Below, one piece after another: positions 37,661 to 46,720 of a DNA stretch of 64,000 nt. The notes beneath the pieces were generated by a model, which saw only the letters and a list, made by a program, of their open reading frames with translations, was not told where the DNA came from and did not search any database. The first letter of the stretch is position 1. Each line of letters begins with the position of its first letter. This DNA is from Microbacterium terrae (GTDB taxonomy: Bacteria > Actinomycetota > Actinomycetes > Actinomycetales > Microbacteriaceae), in NCBI RefSeq assembly GCF_017831975.1, contig NZ_JAFDSS010000001.1:3596001-3660000 (forward strand). Direction: 5' to 3'. The translations under genes were made by a program, and so were the position numbers.

Positions 37661-38045
37661 GCCCGCTGGGCGGGCGGCTCATTCGGGCGGGGGCCGGCGG
37701 GGTGCGCGCGTTTCGTCTCGCTGCGCTCGCTCAACGAGCGGGGCGCCGTCGAGGGTGCGGCAGCGTGGACCCTGGACGTTGAGCCCGCCGGGCGGGCGGC
37801 TCCCTCGGGCGGGGGCCGGGTGCGCGCGTTTCGTCTCGCTGCGCTCGCTCAACGACCGGGGCGCCGTCGAGGGTGCGGCAGCGCGGACCCTGGTTGTTGA
37901 GCCCGCCGGGCGGGCGGCTCGCTCGGGCGGGGCCGGGTGCGCGCGTTTCGTCTCGCTGCGCTCGCTCAACGAGCGGGGCGCCGTCGAGGGTGCGGCAGCG
38001 CGGACCCTGGTCGTTGAGCGAGGAGCGCAGCGACGAGACGAAACG
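37661..38045. repeat. Three-copy 117-118-bp tandem repeat array ending in an inverted family A arm
   Basis: Copies are phased by TTTCGTCTCGCTGCGCTCGC at 37711, 37829 and 37946. Each unit also carries a GGGCGGGCGGCTC block before it and GGGGCGCCGTCGAGGGTGCG after it. An opposite arm at 38009-38045 (TCGTTGAGCGAGGAGC, ends GACGAAACG) closes the array. It fills the whole gap between the convergent hydratase and MarR genes; no gene is present. Copies differ at only a few positions, so the expansion looks recent. Confidence 0.92.
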
Positions 38046-38052
38046 CGGCCGG

Positions 38053-38589
38053 TCAGAGGGGATCGGGCTGCGGCTTCGGCTCGGCGAAGTCGCCGGAGTC
38101 CTTGCGGAACCGCGCGATGATGCGCACGAGCTTCGTCGCATCGTCTCCCGCGAACCCCGGCTGCTCGAACACCTCGGTGTTGAGGGCGGTCGTCGCGCGC
38201 TCGACCAGCATCCGTCCGGCGGGCGTGATCTCCAGCATCGCCGCGCGACCGTCGAGCGGATGCGGGTGCCGTTCGACGAGCTCGTCGCGCACGAGCCGGT
38301 CCACGGTGTTGGTGACGCTGGTCGGGTGCACCTGCAGGCGGGCGATGGCGCTGGCCATCGGCATCCGTCCGTAGCGGGTGAAGCCGAGGAGGCGCAGCAT
38401 CTCGTACCGGGCGAACGAGAGGCCGAAGGGCTTGAGGGTCGCGTCGATGCGGGCGAACAGCAGCTGCTGCGCGCGGATGATCGAGGTGACGGCGGTCATT
38501 CCGGCCGCAGCCGATTCCCACCCGTGCTCCACCCATTGGCGCTTCGCCTCGGCGATCGGGTCGACGGGGAGCCGCTTGGTGCCTGCCAC
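38053..38589 (-). CDS. MarR-family transcriptional regulator
   Basis: This 178-residue winged-HTH regulator has the recognition region about 75-130: LSFARYEMLRLLGFTRYGRM, then LQVHPTSVTNTVDRLVRDEL, with wing LDGRAAMLEITPAGR. The GTG at 38589 was chosen because GCAGGAGGTTCAC stands directly before it; the open frame extends further upstream without homologous residues. It is divergent from etfBA, so control of electron-transfer flavoprotein or the nearby degradation genes is plausible. A TGTATAC motif lies between the two genes. Confidence 0.9.
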   Translation of the reverse strand: MAGTKRLPVDPIAEAKRQWVEHGWESAAAGMTAVTSIIRAQQLLFARIDATLKPFGLSFARYEMLRLLGFTRYGRMPMASAIARLQVHPTSVTNTVDRLVRDELVERHPHPLDGRAAMLEITPAGRMLVERATTALNTEVFEQPGFAGDDATKLVRIIARFRKDSGDFAEPKPQPDPL

Positions 38590-38664
38590 GTGAACCTCCT
38601 GCACCCCACCGTAGCGCCGAGGTACGCCGGACTCGGGGTGCCGAGGGCAGATTTGTCGGGCGTA

Positions 38665-38677
38665 TGTATACACACGG
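38665..38677. promoter_or_regulatory. TGTATAC motif shared with the GntR/prp region
   Basis: TGTATACACACGG differs by one base from TGTATACGCACGG at 13948-13960. It lies between the MarR gene and etfB. The same FCD-type GntR regulator might therefore act at both places (inference). Confidence 0.5.
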
Positions 38678-38715
38678 CCGCGACAGGATGCCTCTTTGTC
38701 GGGTTTCGTGACCGA

Positions 38716-38745
38716 TTGGGTACATTCACCGCCCGCCCCTAGACT
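38716..38745 (+). promoter_or_regulatory. Probable etfB promoter
   Basis: TTGGGT (38716-38721) and TAGACT (38740-38745) are separated by 18 bases. GTGAGGAG then precedes the etfB ATG at 38770. Confidence 0.55.
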
Positions 38746-38769
38746 CGTGGCCAGTGTGAGGAGATCGAC

Positions 38770-39546
38770 ATGAAGATCGTCGTCCTGGTCAAGGAAGTCC
38801 CGGATACATACGGGGATCGCAAGCTGTCTCTGGAGACGGGCTTGGCGGATCGCGGAGCGAGCGAGCGGGTGCTCGACGAGATCGGCGAGCGGTCGCTCGA
38901 GGTCGCGTTGAGCTATGCCGACAAGAACCCGGGCACCGAGGTCGTCGTGCTGTCGATGTCGCCGGAGGCCGCTGTCGCGTCGGTGCGCAAGGGGCTCGCG
39001 ATGGGTGCCGGCTCGGCCGTGCAGATCGTCGATGAGGCGCTGCTCGGAGCCGATCTGGGGCTCACGGCCGAGGTCCTCGCCGCAGCCATCCGCAAGGCCG
39101 GGTTCGACCTGGTGATCGCCGGCAACCAGTCGACCGATGGGTCGGGCGGCGTGCTGCCCGCGATGCTCGCCGAGCTGCTCGAGGTCCCGGCGGCGACCTA
39201 CCTCAACACGGTCGAGATCTCGGCCGACTCCGTGCGCGGCACGCGCGCCTCCGACGGCGCGACCGTCGAGGTGTCGGCTCCGTTCCCGGCCGTGATCTCC
39301 ATCACCGAGGCACTGCCCGACGCGCGGTTCCCGAACTTCAAGGGCATCATGGCCGCGAAGAAGAAGCCGTTCGAGACGTGGTCGCTCGCCGACCTCGACA
39401 TCGACGCGGCCGACCCCGCGGCCGCGCGCGGCATCATGATCGCGCTCGGTGAGAAGCCGCCGCGCGAGGCAGGTCTCAAGATCGTCGACGAGGGTGACGC
39501 GGGCGAGAAGCTCGCGGACTTCCTCATCCAGAACCGGCTCGTCTGA
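38770..39546 (+). CDS. etfB: Electron transfer flavoprotein beta subunit
   Basis: This 258-residue ETF beta subunit has the opening [40 protein letters not shown] binds AMP and contacts the alpha subunit, and [17 protein letters not shown] is the recognition loop. With EtfA it accepts electrons from acyl-CoA dehydrogenases. It is 14 bp before etfA in the same operon and serves the several dehydrogenases in this window. Confidence 0.95.
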   Translation: MKIVVLVKEVPDTYGDRKLSLETGLADRGASERVLDEIGERSLEVALSYADKNPGTEVVVLSMSPEAAVASVRKGLAMGAGSAVQIVDEALLGADLGLTAEVLAAAIRKAGFDLVIAGNQSTDGSGGVLPAMLAELLEVPAATYLNTVEISADSVRGTRASDGATVEVSAPFPAVISITEALPDARFPNFKGIMAAKKKPFETWSLADLDIDAADPAAARGIMIALGEKPPREAGLKIVDEGDAGEKLADFLIQNRLV

Positions 39547-39560
39547 GCGGGGAGAGTGTG

Positions 39561-40526
39561 ATGGCTTTCGCAGAAGATTCGATCATCGTCCTCCTCGATG
39601 TGACCCCGGCCGGGGCGCTCGCGAAGTCGGCCGCCGAGGTGATCGGCGCCGCCGCCCAGGTGGGAACGCCCGTCGCACTCGTCGTCGGCGATGCCGCACT
39701 GGCGACGGATGCCGCAGCCCTCGGCGCCGCGACCGTGCTGGTGGCCGCCCCCGGCGACGGACTCGTCGTTCCGGTCGTCGACGCGCTGGCAGCCGCGGCG
39801 GAGCTCGTCCGACCCGACGCGATCGTGGTGTCGCACTCGGTCGAGGGGCGTGAGGCCGCCGCGCGGTACGCCGCTCGCACCCGCTCGGGCATCGCGGTCG
39901 ACGCCGTCGGAGTCGCGCGCGACGAGGAGGGCGTCGTCGCCCAGCACTCGGTCTACGGCGGCGCCTACACCGTCGACTCCGCGGTCACCTGGGGTGCTCC
40001 GGTGATCACGATCCGCCAGGGGGCGGTCGACGCCCGCGCCGAGGCTGTCGCCTCGCCCGCCGTCGAGACGCTCGAGGTCGCAGCCTCGGGACGCCCCACC
40101 GCCACCGTGGGTGCGGTCGAGGCGGCGGTCGTCGCGTCGTCGCGCCCCGAGCTGCGCGGCGCGGCGAAGGTCGTGTCGGGCGGCCGTGGTCTGGGCGGCG
40201 CCGACAAGTTCCCGCTCGTCGAAGAGCTCGCCGACGCTCTGGGCGCAGCGGTGGGCGCCTCGCGCGCCGCCGTCGACGCCGGCTGGGTGCCGCAGTCGTT
40301 CCAGGTCGGCCAGACAGGAGTGTCGGTGTCGCCGCAGCTCTACGTCGCGCTCGGCATCTCGGGAGCGATCCAGCACAAGGCCGGCATGCAGACAGCGAAG
40401 ACCATCATCGCGATCAACAAGGATGCCGACGCCCCGATCTTCGAGATCGCCGATTTCGGCGTCGTCGGCGACGTGTTCACCGTGGTGCCGCAGCTGATCG
40501 CGGCGCTCGAGGCGAAGAAGAAGTAG
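39561..40526 (+). CDS. etfA: Electron transfer flavoprotein alpha subunit
   Basis: This 321-residue ETF alpha subunit has the C-terminal FAD domain: [40 protein letters not shown], then [20 protein letters not shown] and [22 protein letters not shown] 39561 is preferred over the GTG three bases upstream given the GGGGAGAG site. It lies between etfB and the membrane cytochrome b gene (10 bp downstream), which may be the quinone-side partner. Confidence 0.95.
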   Translation: MAFAEDSIIVLLDVTPAGALAKSAAEVIGAAAQVGTPVALVVGDAALATDAAALGAATVLVAAPGDGLVVPVVDALAAAAELVRPDAIVVSHSVEGREAAARYAARTRSGIAVDAVGVARDEEGVVAQHSVYGGAYTVDSAVTWGAPVITIRQGAVDARAEAVASPAVETLEVAASGRPTATVGAVEAAVVASSRPELRGAAKVVSGGRGLGGADKFPLVEELADALGAAVGASRAAVDAGWVPQSFQVGQTGVSVSPQLYVALGISGAIQHKAGMQTAKTIIAINKDADAPIFEIADFGVVGDVFTVVPQLIAALEAKKK

Positions 40527-40536
40527 GCCGCACGGC

Positions 40537-42267
40537 ATGGCGACGTACGGACAGGCAGTGCGGCGCGGTCTGCCGCGCGTGGCCGGCGGCGACGCCTGGC
40601 CGCCGGCGGGGGATGCGCCCGACGGCATCGGCGCCGTGGCGACAGCCGTGGCTCCCGGTGGTGCGGCCGAGCCTGACGCCGGTGCGGTGAGCTCGGCGAC
40701 GGCCTCTGCCCCCGACACCTCTGGCGCTGTCGACGCGGTGGCGGCTGCCCCGCAGGCGGTCGCGCCGGATGCGGCTGTCGCGCCGGATGCGGCAGTCGCC
40801 GCCGGCGGAGTTCCGAGCGCGGATGCTTCGGCTGCGGCGCCCGCCGCGCCACGGGCCGTGCGTCGCGGGCTGCCCCGGACACCGGGCGGCGAGCCGTGGC
40901 CGCCCGCATCCGTCGTCGCTGCCGCTGCCGTCGCTCCGGCGGCCGGTTCAGTCGCCACTGCCGGGTCGGTCGCGGTGGAGCCGGCAGCGGCGTCCGCGGC
41001 ACCCGCGCCCGAGGTGGCCGAGGCCGTGCCGTCCGTAGCGGCGCACGCCGCCGTCGGGGCCACCTCGTCGCATCCGGTGCGCCGCGGCCTGCCGCGCGTG
41101 CCGGGCGGCGACCCCTGGCCGCCCGAGGACTTCACTCCCGTCGTCGTCGCCGCACAGGAGCAGGCGCCCGCAGTCCCGGCGGAGGACGCCGCAGTCGCGG
41201 CATCCGTCCCCGCGGCATCCGTCTCTGCCCCGGTCGTCCCCGCGAAGGCGGGCCCCGACGTCAGCGTGCCGCTGCCGTTCCCGCGCACGGTCTGGGAGGG
41301 CGCGTCCGCGCGCAGGCGGCCCGTGGCCGAGCCGGAGCCGGCGCGCATCGGACCGTTCACGAAGCTGCAGTGGGCGGGCGTCGTGATCGTCGGCGGCGGC
41401 GGGCTCCTCTACGCGGCGGCGATGGTCGTGTTCGCGGTGCAGTGGCTGCTGTCGACTCCGTGGGGAGTCGGGTTCCTCGAGACCTATCCGGGCGAATACC
41501 ACCTGCCCGAGGGTGCCCCAGTCGGGTTCCCGGCGTGGCTGGGCTGGCAGCACTTCTTCAACGTGTTCCTCATGGTGCTGATCATCCGCACCGGTCTGCA
41601 GGTGCGCACCGAGAAGCGGCCGACCGTGTTCTGGTCGCCGAAGAACAACAACCGGCGCAAGATCAGCCTCGGCCTGTGGTTCCACCAGTCGCTCGACATC
41701 CTGTGGCTGGTCAACGGCGCCGTCTTCGTGGTGCTGCTGTTCGTCACCGGGCAGTGGATGCGGATCGTGCCCACCTCGTGGGAGGTCTTCCCGAACGCGA
41801 TCAGCGCCGCGCTGCAGTACGCGTCGCTCGACTGGCCGACCGAGAACGGGTGGGTCAACTACAACGCGCTGCAGCAGCTCGCCTACTTCACCACGGTGTT
41901 CATCGCCGCCCCGCTCGCCGCCATCACCGGCGTGCGCATGAGCGGCATCTGGCCGAAGCATGCGACGGGCCTCAACAAGGCGTATCCGGTCGAGTGGGCG
42001 CGCGCCGTGCACTTCCCGGTGATGCTCTACTTCGTGCTGTTCATCTTCGTGCACGTGGTGCTGGTCTTCGCGACGGGGGCGCTGCGCAACCTCAACCACA
42101 TGTACGCCGCGCAGGGTTCGACCGATCCGAACGAGTACATGACCAACTGGACCGGGTTCTGGATCTTCGCCGTCTCGATGCTCGTCATCGCCGGCGCCTG
42201 GGTCGCCGCCAGGCCCCTCGTGCTCGCCCCGATCGCACGGCTGTTCGGCAAGGTCAGCGGCCGCTGA
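40537..42267 (+). CDS. Membrane cytochrome b-type protein with three N-terminal RRGLPR repeats
   Basis: This protein has 576 residues. The first about 250 are Ala/Pro/Val-rich and cytoplasm-like, with three copies of RRGLPRxxGGxxWPP at 8-23, 108-123 and 181-196. From about 290 a cytochrome b/b6-like domain follows with four to six helices (AGVVIVGGGGLLYAAAMVVF, then FFNVFLMVLIIRTGL). Candidate haem ligands are the histidines in WQHFF, LWFHQS, AVHFPVM and FVHVVLVF. It is 10 bp after etfA, so it could couple ETF to the quinone pool (inference). I do not recognise the repeat. It could be a docking peptide for another redox protein. Confidence 0.85.
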   Translation: MATYGQAVRRGLPRVAGGDAWPPAGDAPDGIGAVATAVAPGGAAEPDAGAVSSATASAPDTSGAVDAVAAAPQAVAPDAAVAPDAAVAAGGVPSADASAAAPAAPRAVRRGLPRTPGGEPWPPASVVAAAAVAPAAGSVATAGSVAVEPAAASAAPAPEVAEAVPSVAAHAAVGATSSHPVRRGLPRVPGGDPWPPEDFTPVVVAAQEQAPAVPAEDAAVAASVPAASVSAPVVPAKAGPDVSVPLPFPRTVWEGASARRRPVAEPEPARIGPFTKLQWAGVVIVGGGGLLYAAAMVVFAVQWLLSTPWGVGFLETYPGEYHLPEGAPVGFPAWLGWQHFFNVFLMVLIIRTGLQVRTEKRPTVFWSPKNNNRRKISLGLWFHQSLDILWLVNGAVFVVLLFVTGQWMRIVPTSWEVFPNAISAALQYASLDWPTENGWVNYNALQQLAYFTTVFIAAPLAAITGVRMSGIWPKHATGLNKAYPVEWARAVHFPVMLYFVLFIFVHVVLVFATGALRNLNHMYAAQGSTDPNEYMTNWTGFWIFAVSMLVIAGAWVAARPLVLAPIARLFGKVSGR

Positions 42268-42282
42268 CCAGCGGCCGTCGCG

Positions 42283-45273
42283 TCAGAGCCATTCGTCGCG
42301 CGCGGCCGGAGCCGGAGCGCCGCCCGCGCTCCGACGCGCCCGCACGGCGAGGGCCAGCGCCTCGGGGCGGTCGAGCTCGTGCAGGGTGCAGGGGCCGATC
42401 GTGCGGACCCAGTGCGCGGCGAAGGCTGCGGCATCCTCCCGACGGCGCCCGATCCTCGCGGGCACCGGAAGGAACTCCTCCTCGCGGACGCGGCCGACGC
42501 GCAGCACGGCATCCCTGAACCACGAAGAACGCCCGGTGCCCACCTGCAGCAGGAATCTCGGTGTGCGCACAGGGCCGAACAGCTCGGTGAGCGCCTCGGC
42601 CAGTCGACGCTGGTCGGCCACGGGGGCCGACGGACAGGTCACAGACCACTCCACCGAGCCCGCGGTGACGGATGCCCGCGACACGAGCATCTCGGGGCGC
42701 TCGATGTCTGCCACCCGCCCCGCTGCGCGCAGGGCCTCCCACACGACGCCGGCGGCATCCTGATACCCGCGCTCCTGACGCTCGGTCTGCCGGCGGGCGC
42801 GGATCGCCTGCGGAGCGAGCGTGATCGCGCCCGCGCCCGCGGCCACCGCGAGGGCCGCGCCGCCGACGACGGCGGCGAGATCGGGAACGGCGAGCGCCAC
42901 CGCGGCGCCGCCGACCGTCGCCGCTCCGAGGAGCGTCGACGCTCCCGTCAGCGTCCGTGCGACCGGACGGCTCGTTCGGAAGAGCGCCGCTCGGGCGGGG
43001 CGCAGCAGCACCGCGCTCACGCGCTCGTCGTCGCGGTACGGCTCGCCGACGCGCCAGTCGGCGTGGGTGGTCTCGCGCGGGAGCAGGTCGGCCTCGAGCT
43101 GCGCGTTGAGGCTCGCCGCCGACACGTCGGCCGCTGCACCCGAGGCGCGCTCGGCACCGGTCGCCCGGGCCAGCTCGGCGCGCGACGTCGCGCTGAGCGC
43201 GATGCCGAGGCCGCGGGTCACACGGGAGCGATCGTCGCGGTCGAGACCCCACAGCCGGGCGTGCTTGCGGCGCAGCCGCGCGGCATCGGGATCGGCCTCC
43301 ACGGGGAAGCCGGGAGGGAGGAGGCCGGTCACCGTCCAGTTGTGCGCCACCTTCGCCGGCCACGCCGGATCGAGGCGCAGCGTGCGACCGCGCAGCTGCT
43401 GCGTCGCCGACGCGGTCGAGACCGCCGTCAGATCGATCAGCGTGTTCACCGCCGGGCAGTCCCAGCCCTCGCCGAACAGGCCGCGGGTGCCGACGACGAC
43501 GCTGACCACGCCGCGCGTGAGCAGCGCCGAGACCGCGCGCACGATCGCCGACGTCGTCGCGCCGGGCGCGTGCAGGGTCGACACGGCCGGGCGGTCGGGG
43601 AGCGCGGTCGCCGCGACGGGGATTCCGAGCTCGCCGACGAGGGCCGCCACGACGGGTTCCGCACAGGCGGTCGACACCCGCGTCGTCGAGCCCGTGACGA
43701 GCACGGCGGCGAGGTCGCGCGTCGCGACATCGGTCGCGATGACGTCGAAGGTGCGGAGGGCTCCGGCGGCTGTCACGAGTCCGCCCTGCCGGTTGCCGTG
43801 GCGGGCGAAGTCGGTCACGACGAGTGCGCGCAGACGCGCGTCGCCGAGACTCGCCCGCTCGAGACGGAGGATGTCGCAGGCGCCGTGATCCTTCGCGATC
43901 GACGAGGCGAGCATCGTGTCGACGGGATCCCGCGAGCGGCGCACGCCGCGATCGGTGAGCGCATAGCCGAAATCCGCGAGCGAACGGCGGATGCGCTCCC
44001 ACTGCCCACGCTGCTCGGGATCGGGCAGCACCCGCTCGAGGGCGAAGCGCGAGAGGAGGCGCATCGCCTCGTCGGTCGTGGGCGGACGCCGAGATGCGGC
44101 GGGGAGCGCGGCGACCACCTCGTGCTGCGGCGCGACCGTGGCGAGCATCGCGGCAGCCGCCTCGGCGCCGACGAAGTCCGCGGCGAACGCCAGCGCGAGA
44201 CGCGCATCCACCAGGGCCGCCGCGTCGAGCGGGGGAGGCGGGGGAGGCGAGGGCTGGAGCGGATCGGTCGACGGCGCGTCGGGCTCGGGCAGCGGCGGCT
44301 GCAGGGTGTCGATCACGTGGGCGAGTCCGGCATCGCGCGCGAAGGTGAGCCGGATCAGCACCTGCAGGCCTTCCGCGCGCGAGCGCAGGAAGGCGAGTTC
44401 CGAGTCGACCGGCTCGACGAACCGCACGAGGTCGCGATACGGAGCGAGGTTGCCCTCGCGCACCACCGCCGGGGTGGGCACCTCGTAGTCGACGTCGCCG
44501 AGCAGGGAGGTGTAGTTGTCGTACTCCTCCGCGTCGTCGGGCGACGGCAGGGTCGCGGTGAGCCCGATGACGAGCGGGCTGCGCCCCGCCTCGCGCAGAC
44601 GCGCGACGAGCAGCGCGACCACCATCGCCCAGTGGTCGAGCAGGTGGTGACATTCGTCGAGCACCACCGTCTCGACCCCGTGCGCGACGAGCCGGTCGAC
44701 GAGGGCGCGGGCGTTCGGATGCAGCGCCGACTCGAGCACGCTCGGGTCCTCGCGGGCGAGGCGGCGGCGCAGGCTGCGGGACCGGCGGGAGACGCCGCTC
44801 GTGTACGCCCGCTCGTTGGTGGCCTGCAGGTCGTCGAGCCAGGCCGCCGCTGCATCGGCGGACCTGCCCGAGGCTTCGAGGTCGGCCACCCACCGCTGCC
44901 GGGCAAGGCGCTCCAGCGGGTTCGCCTCGTCGAGCACGCTGAGCGCCTGATAGGTGAGCGCGGTGAGGTCCGACGGAGTCGCGGAATCCTCCGATACCGC
45001 TTCGGCGCCGGCGGGGGCGAGCGATGCGGCGGTCGCCGCCCATTGGCCACGGATCGTCGTCGTCGGTGCCAGCACCACGGCGCGCCCGCCGCGGCGCGCC
45101 GCGAGGAGCAGGCCGAGAAGCGTCTTGCCCGAGCCCGGCGGCGCCACGATGTGGAGCGGGCCGGCGTCGCCGACGCGGGCCAGTGCGTCGGCCTGATAGT
45201 GCCGCAGGGTGCCGGTGAAACGCCACGCTGCGAGCGGGCCGACGGCGCCCTCGGAGCGGTGGGTGTGGGCCAT
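42283..45273 (-). CDS. DEAD/DEAH-box helicase-like protein with a C-terminal hydrophobic hairpin
   Basis: This 996-residue superfamily 2 ATPase has Walker A PPGSGKT at 45-51, LDECHH (206-209 DECH), GLTATLP, and a helicase C motif QLRGRTLRLD; GTRGLFGEGWDCP is also typical of restriction-type helicases. A proline linker (PSPPPPPPLD) splits the two RecA-like lobes. Unusually, residues about 775-820 are strongly hydrophobic (LLGAATVGGAAVALAVPDLA and VVGGAALAVAAGAGAITLA), which suggests a membrane hairpin, followed by a roughly 170-residue domain I cannot place. ATG 45273 starts the conserved region; the cofE stop is 4 bp upstream. A DNA-repair or defence role is possible, but no nuclease partner lies nearby. 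Confidence 0.85.
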   Translation of the reverse strand: MAHTHRSEGAVGPLAAWRFTGTLRHYQADALARVGDAGPLHIVAPPGSGKTLLGLLLAARRGGRAVVLAPTTTIRGQWAATAASLAPAGAEAVSEDSATPSDLTALTYQALSVLDEANPLERLARQRWVADLEASGRSADAAAAWLDDLQATNERAYTSGVSRRSRSLRRRLAREDPSVLESALHPNARALVDRLVAHGVETVVLDECHHLLDHWAMVVALLVARLREAGRSPLVIGLTATLPSPDDAEEYDNYTSLLGDVDYEVPTPAVVREGNLAPYRDLVRFVEPVDSELAFLRSRAEGLQVLIRLTFARDAGLAHVIDTLQPPLPEPDAPSTDPLQPSPPPPPPLDAAALVDARLALAFAADFVGAEAAAAMLATVAPQHEVVAALPAASRRPPTTDEAMRLLSRFALERVLPDPEQRGQWERIRRSLADFGYALTDRGVRRSRDPVDTMLASSIAKDHGACDILRLERASLGDARLRALVVTDFARHGNRQGGLVTAAGALRTFDVIATDVATRDLAAVLVTGSTTRVSTACAEPVVAALVGELGIPVAATALPDRPAVSTLHAPGATTSAIVRAVSALLTRGVVSVVVGTRGLFGEGWDCPAVNTLIDLTAVSTASATQQLRGRTLRLDPAWPAKVAHNWTVTGLLPPGFPVEADPDAARLRRKHARLWGLDRDDRSRVTRGLGIALSATSRAELARATGAERASGAAADVSAASLNAQLEADLLPRETTHADWRVGEPYRDDERVSAVLLRPARAALFRTSRPVARTLTGASTLLGAATVGGAAVALAVPDLAAVVGGAALAVAAGAGAITLAPQAIRARRQTERQERGYQDAAGVVWEALRAAGRVADIERPEMLVSRASVTAGSVEWSVTCPSAPVADQRRLAEALTELFGPVRTPRFLLQVGTGRSSWFRDAVLRVGRVREEEFLPVPARIGRRREDAAAFAAHWVRTIGPCTLHELDRPEALALAVRARRSAGGAPAPAARDEWL

Positions 45274-45277
45274 CGAC

Positions 45278-46069
45278 TCAGACGGCTCGGGATGCCGCGC
45301 CCGCGGCGAACCCGTCGGCGTAGGCCTCGTCGGCGCCCTGGCGGAACATGTCGGTCTCGAGCGCCCGCACGATCGAGCGGGCGCCGGGAAGATCGAGCGG
45401 GCCGACGAGGTCGGCACGGCCGCGGACGACTGCGACCGGCAGGCGCGCCGCCTTGCCCTTCACGAGGTCGGTCGCCGCGGCGAGCTCGTCGGCCACGCAG
45501 GGGAGGGTCACGGTGAGGGGCCGGCCCTCGGCATCCGTCGTCCCCCGCAGGTCTTCGAAGACGCGCACGCCGCCGGCCCCGATCGCGTGATCGGTCTGGC
45601 CGTCGCGCCAGGCGCGCCCGAGCGTGTCCGACACGATGACGCCGACCTCCACGCCGAGGCGCGCGCGCAGGCCGGCTGCGATGGCGCGCGCAGAGGCGTC
45701 GGGGTCGACGGGGAGCAGCAGAATCGTGCCGTCGGGGGTGTTGGACGCATCGACCCCGGCGGCCGCCGAGACGATGCCGAGGCGGTTCTGCACGATGCGC
45801 GTCGTGTGGCCCGACGGACCGGTGCGGGCTGCCACGAGGCGCACGGTCTCGGCGGTGATCGCGTCTTCGCGGTCGTCTGCGACGACGAAGCGTCCCTCGG
45901 CCTTGGAGACGATCTTCGAGGTGACGACGAGGATGTCGCCGTCGGCGAGTGCCGGGCCTGCGGCATCCGCGATCAGGGCGACGAGGTCGTCACCGGTCGT
46001 GACCTCGGGGATGCCCGGCAGCGCCCAGATCGAGAGGGCGGGAACAGGAATCGGCGAGGATGCGGGCAT
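45278..46069 (-). CDS. cofE: Coenzyme F420-0:L-glutamate ligase (CofE-like)
   Basis: This 263-residue protein is of the CofE/FbiB-N family, which adds gamma-linked glutamate to F420-0 using GTP. Signature segments are [45 protein letters not shown] and [15 protein letters not shown]. It lacks the C-terminal nitroreductase-like domain of mycobacterial FbiB. ATG 46069 follows a G-rich site. It is 4 bp from the helicase start and 26 bp from the GNAT gene on the same strand. Other F420 genes are not in the window. Confidence 0.9.
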   Translation of the reverse strand: MPASSPIPVPALSIWALPGIPEVTTGDDLVALIADAAGPALADGDILVVTSKIVSKAEGRFVVADDREDAITAETVRLVAARTGPSGHTTRIVQNRLGIVSAAAGVDASNTPDGTILLLPVDPDASARAIAAGLRARLGVEVGVIVSDTLGRAWRDGQTDHAIGAGGVRVFEDLRGTTDAEGRPLTVTLPCVADELAAATDLVKGKAARLPVAVVRGRADLVGPLDLPGARSIVRALETDMFRQGADEAYADGFAAGAASRAV

Positions 46070-46095
46070 CCCCCCATCCTCGCCGATCTGCGAGG

Positions 46096-46602
46096 TCAGC
46101 GGACGAACCGCACCTCGGTGAGCGTCTCGCCGAGGAAGGGCTCCGTGTGCGTGGCGCCGTCGAGGGCGAATCCGTTGCGCGCGTAGAAGCGGTGTGCGCG
46201 GGGGTTGTCGTCGGCGACCCACAGGTACAGCTCCTCGCCGTCCTCGACGACGGCGTCGAACAGCTTCTGGCCGATGCCGGTGCCGTGGTGGGCGTCGAGC
46301 AGGTAGATGAAGTACAGCTCGCGGAATCGCGGAGCATCCTTGTCGCGGGCGGGACCGGAACCGGCGAAGCCCACGATCTCGCCCCCCACGAGGGCGGCGA
46401 ACATCTTGAACTCGGGACCCTGGACAGCCCAGTGGGTCCACAGCTCTGCGAGTCGCTTGGGTGAGACGGCCTCGAGGGCCGCCTTGCTGATCAGGTGGTC
46501 GTAGGTCTCGTGCCAGGCGGTGGCGTGGACGCGGCCCAGGGCTTCTGCGTCGACATCCCGCACCGGACGGACGACGGTGTCGGTCTGGGTTTCGGCTTCC
46601 AT
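46096..46602 (-). CDS. GNAT-family N-acetyltransferase
   Basis: This 168-residue acetyltransferase has the acetyl-CoA loop [14 protein letters not shown] and the core [16 protein letters not shown] and [13 protein letters not shown]. The acceptor is not identifiable. The ATG at 46602 has TAGAGT (46609-46614) six bases upstream, giving a leaderless start. It probably leads a short operon with cofE. Confidence 0.9.
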   Translation of the reverse strand: MEAETQTDTVVRPVRDVDAEALGRVHATAWHETYDHLISKAALEAVSPKRLAELWTHWAVQGPEFKMFAALVGGEIVGFAGSGPARDKDAPRFRELYFIYLLDAHHGTGIGQKLFDAVVEDGEELYLWVADDNPRAHRFYARNGFALDGATHTEPFLGETLTEVRFVR

Positions 46603-46720
46603 GGCCAGACTCTACGCGCGCCTCACCGAGACGGGAAATCGAGCGGATGCCGCCGCAGAACCTGTGCGGAACGCACAAGCGAACCGCGCAGGGACGCGTT
46701 GACAGCTACTATCGCTCCTC

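Noticed and set aside
37661..38045. The 118-bp tandem array as a CRISPR
   Set aside because: Units are too long and directly abutting, with no unique spacers between short repeats and no cas genes nearby.
42253..42268. 16-bp palindrome GTCAGCGGCCGCTGAC at the cytochrome b stop
   Set aside because: A palindrome without a loop spanning the last codons; it is not a convincing terminator and no regulatory position fits.
42379..45516. 1045-codon plus-strand frame opposite the helicase
   Set aside because: Same reasons; the helicase motifs on the minus strand are unambiguous.
42283..46602. A defence island around the helicase
   Set aside because: Neighbours are a CofE-like ligase, a GNAT and electron-transfer genes. 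No nuclease, methylase, toxin or integrase was found, so only the single gene is flagged.
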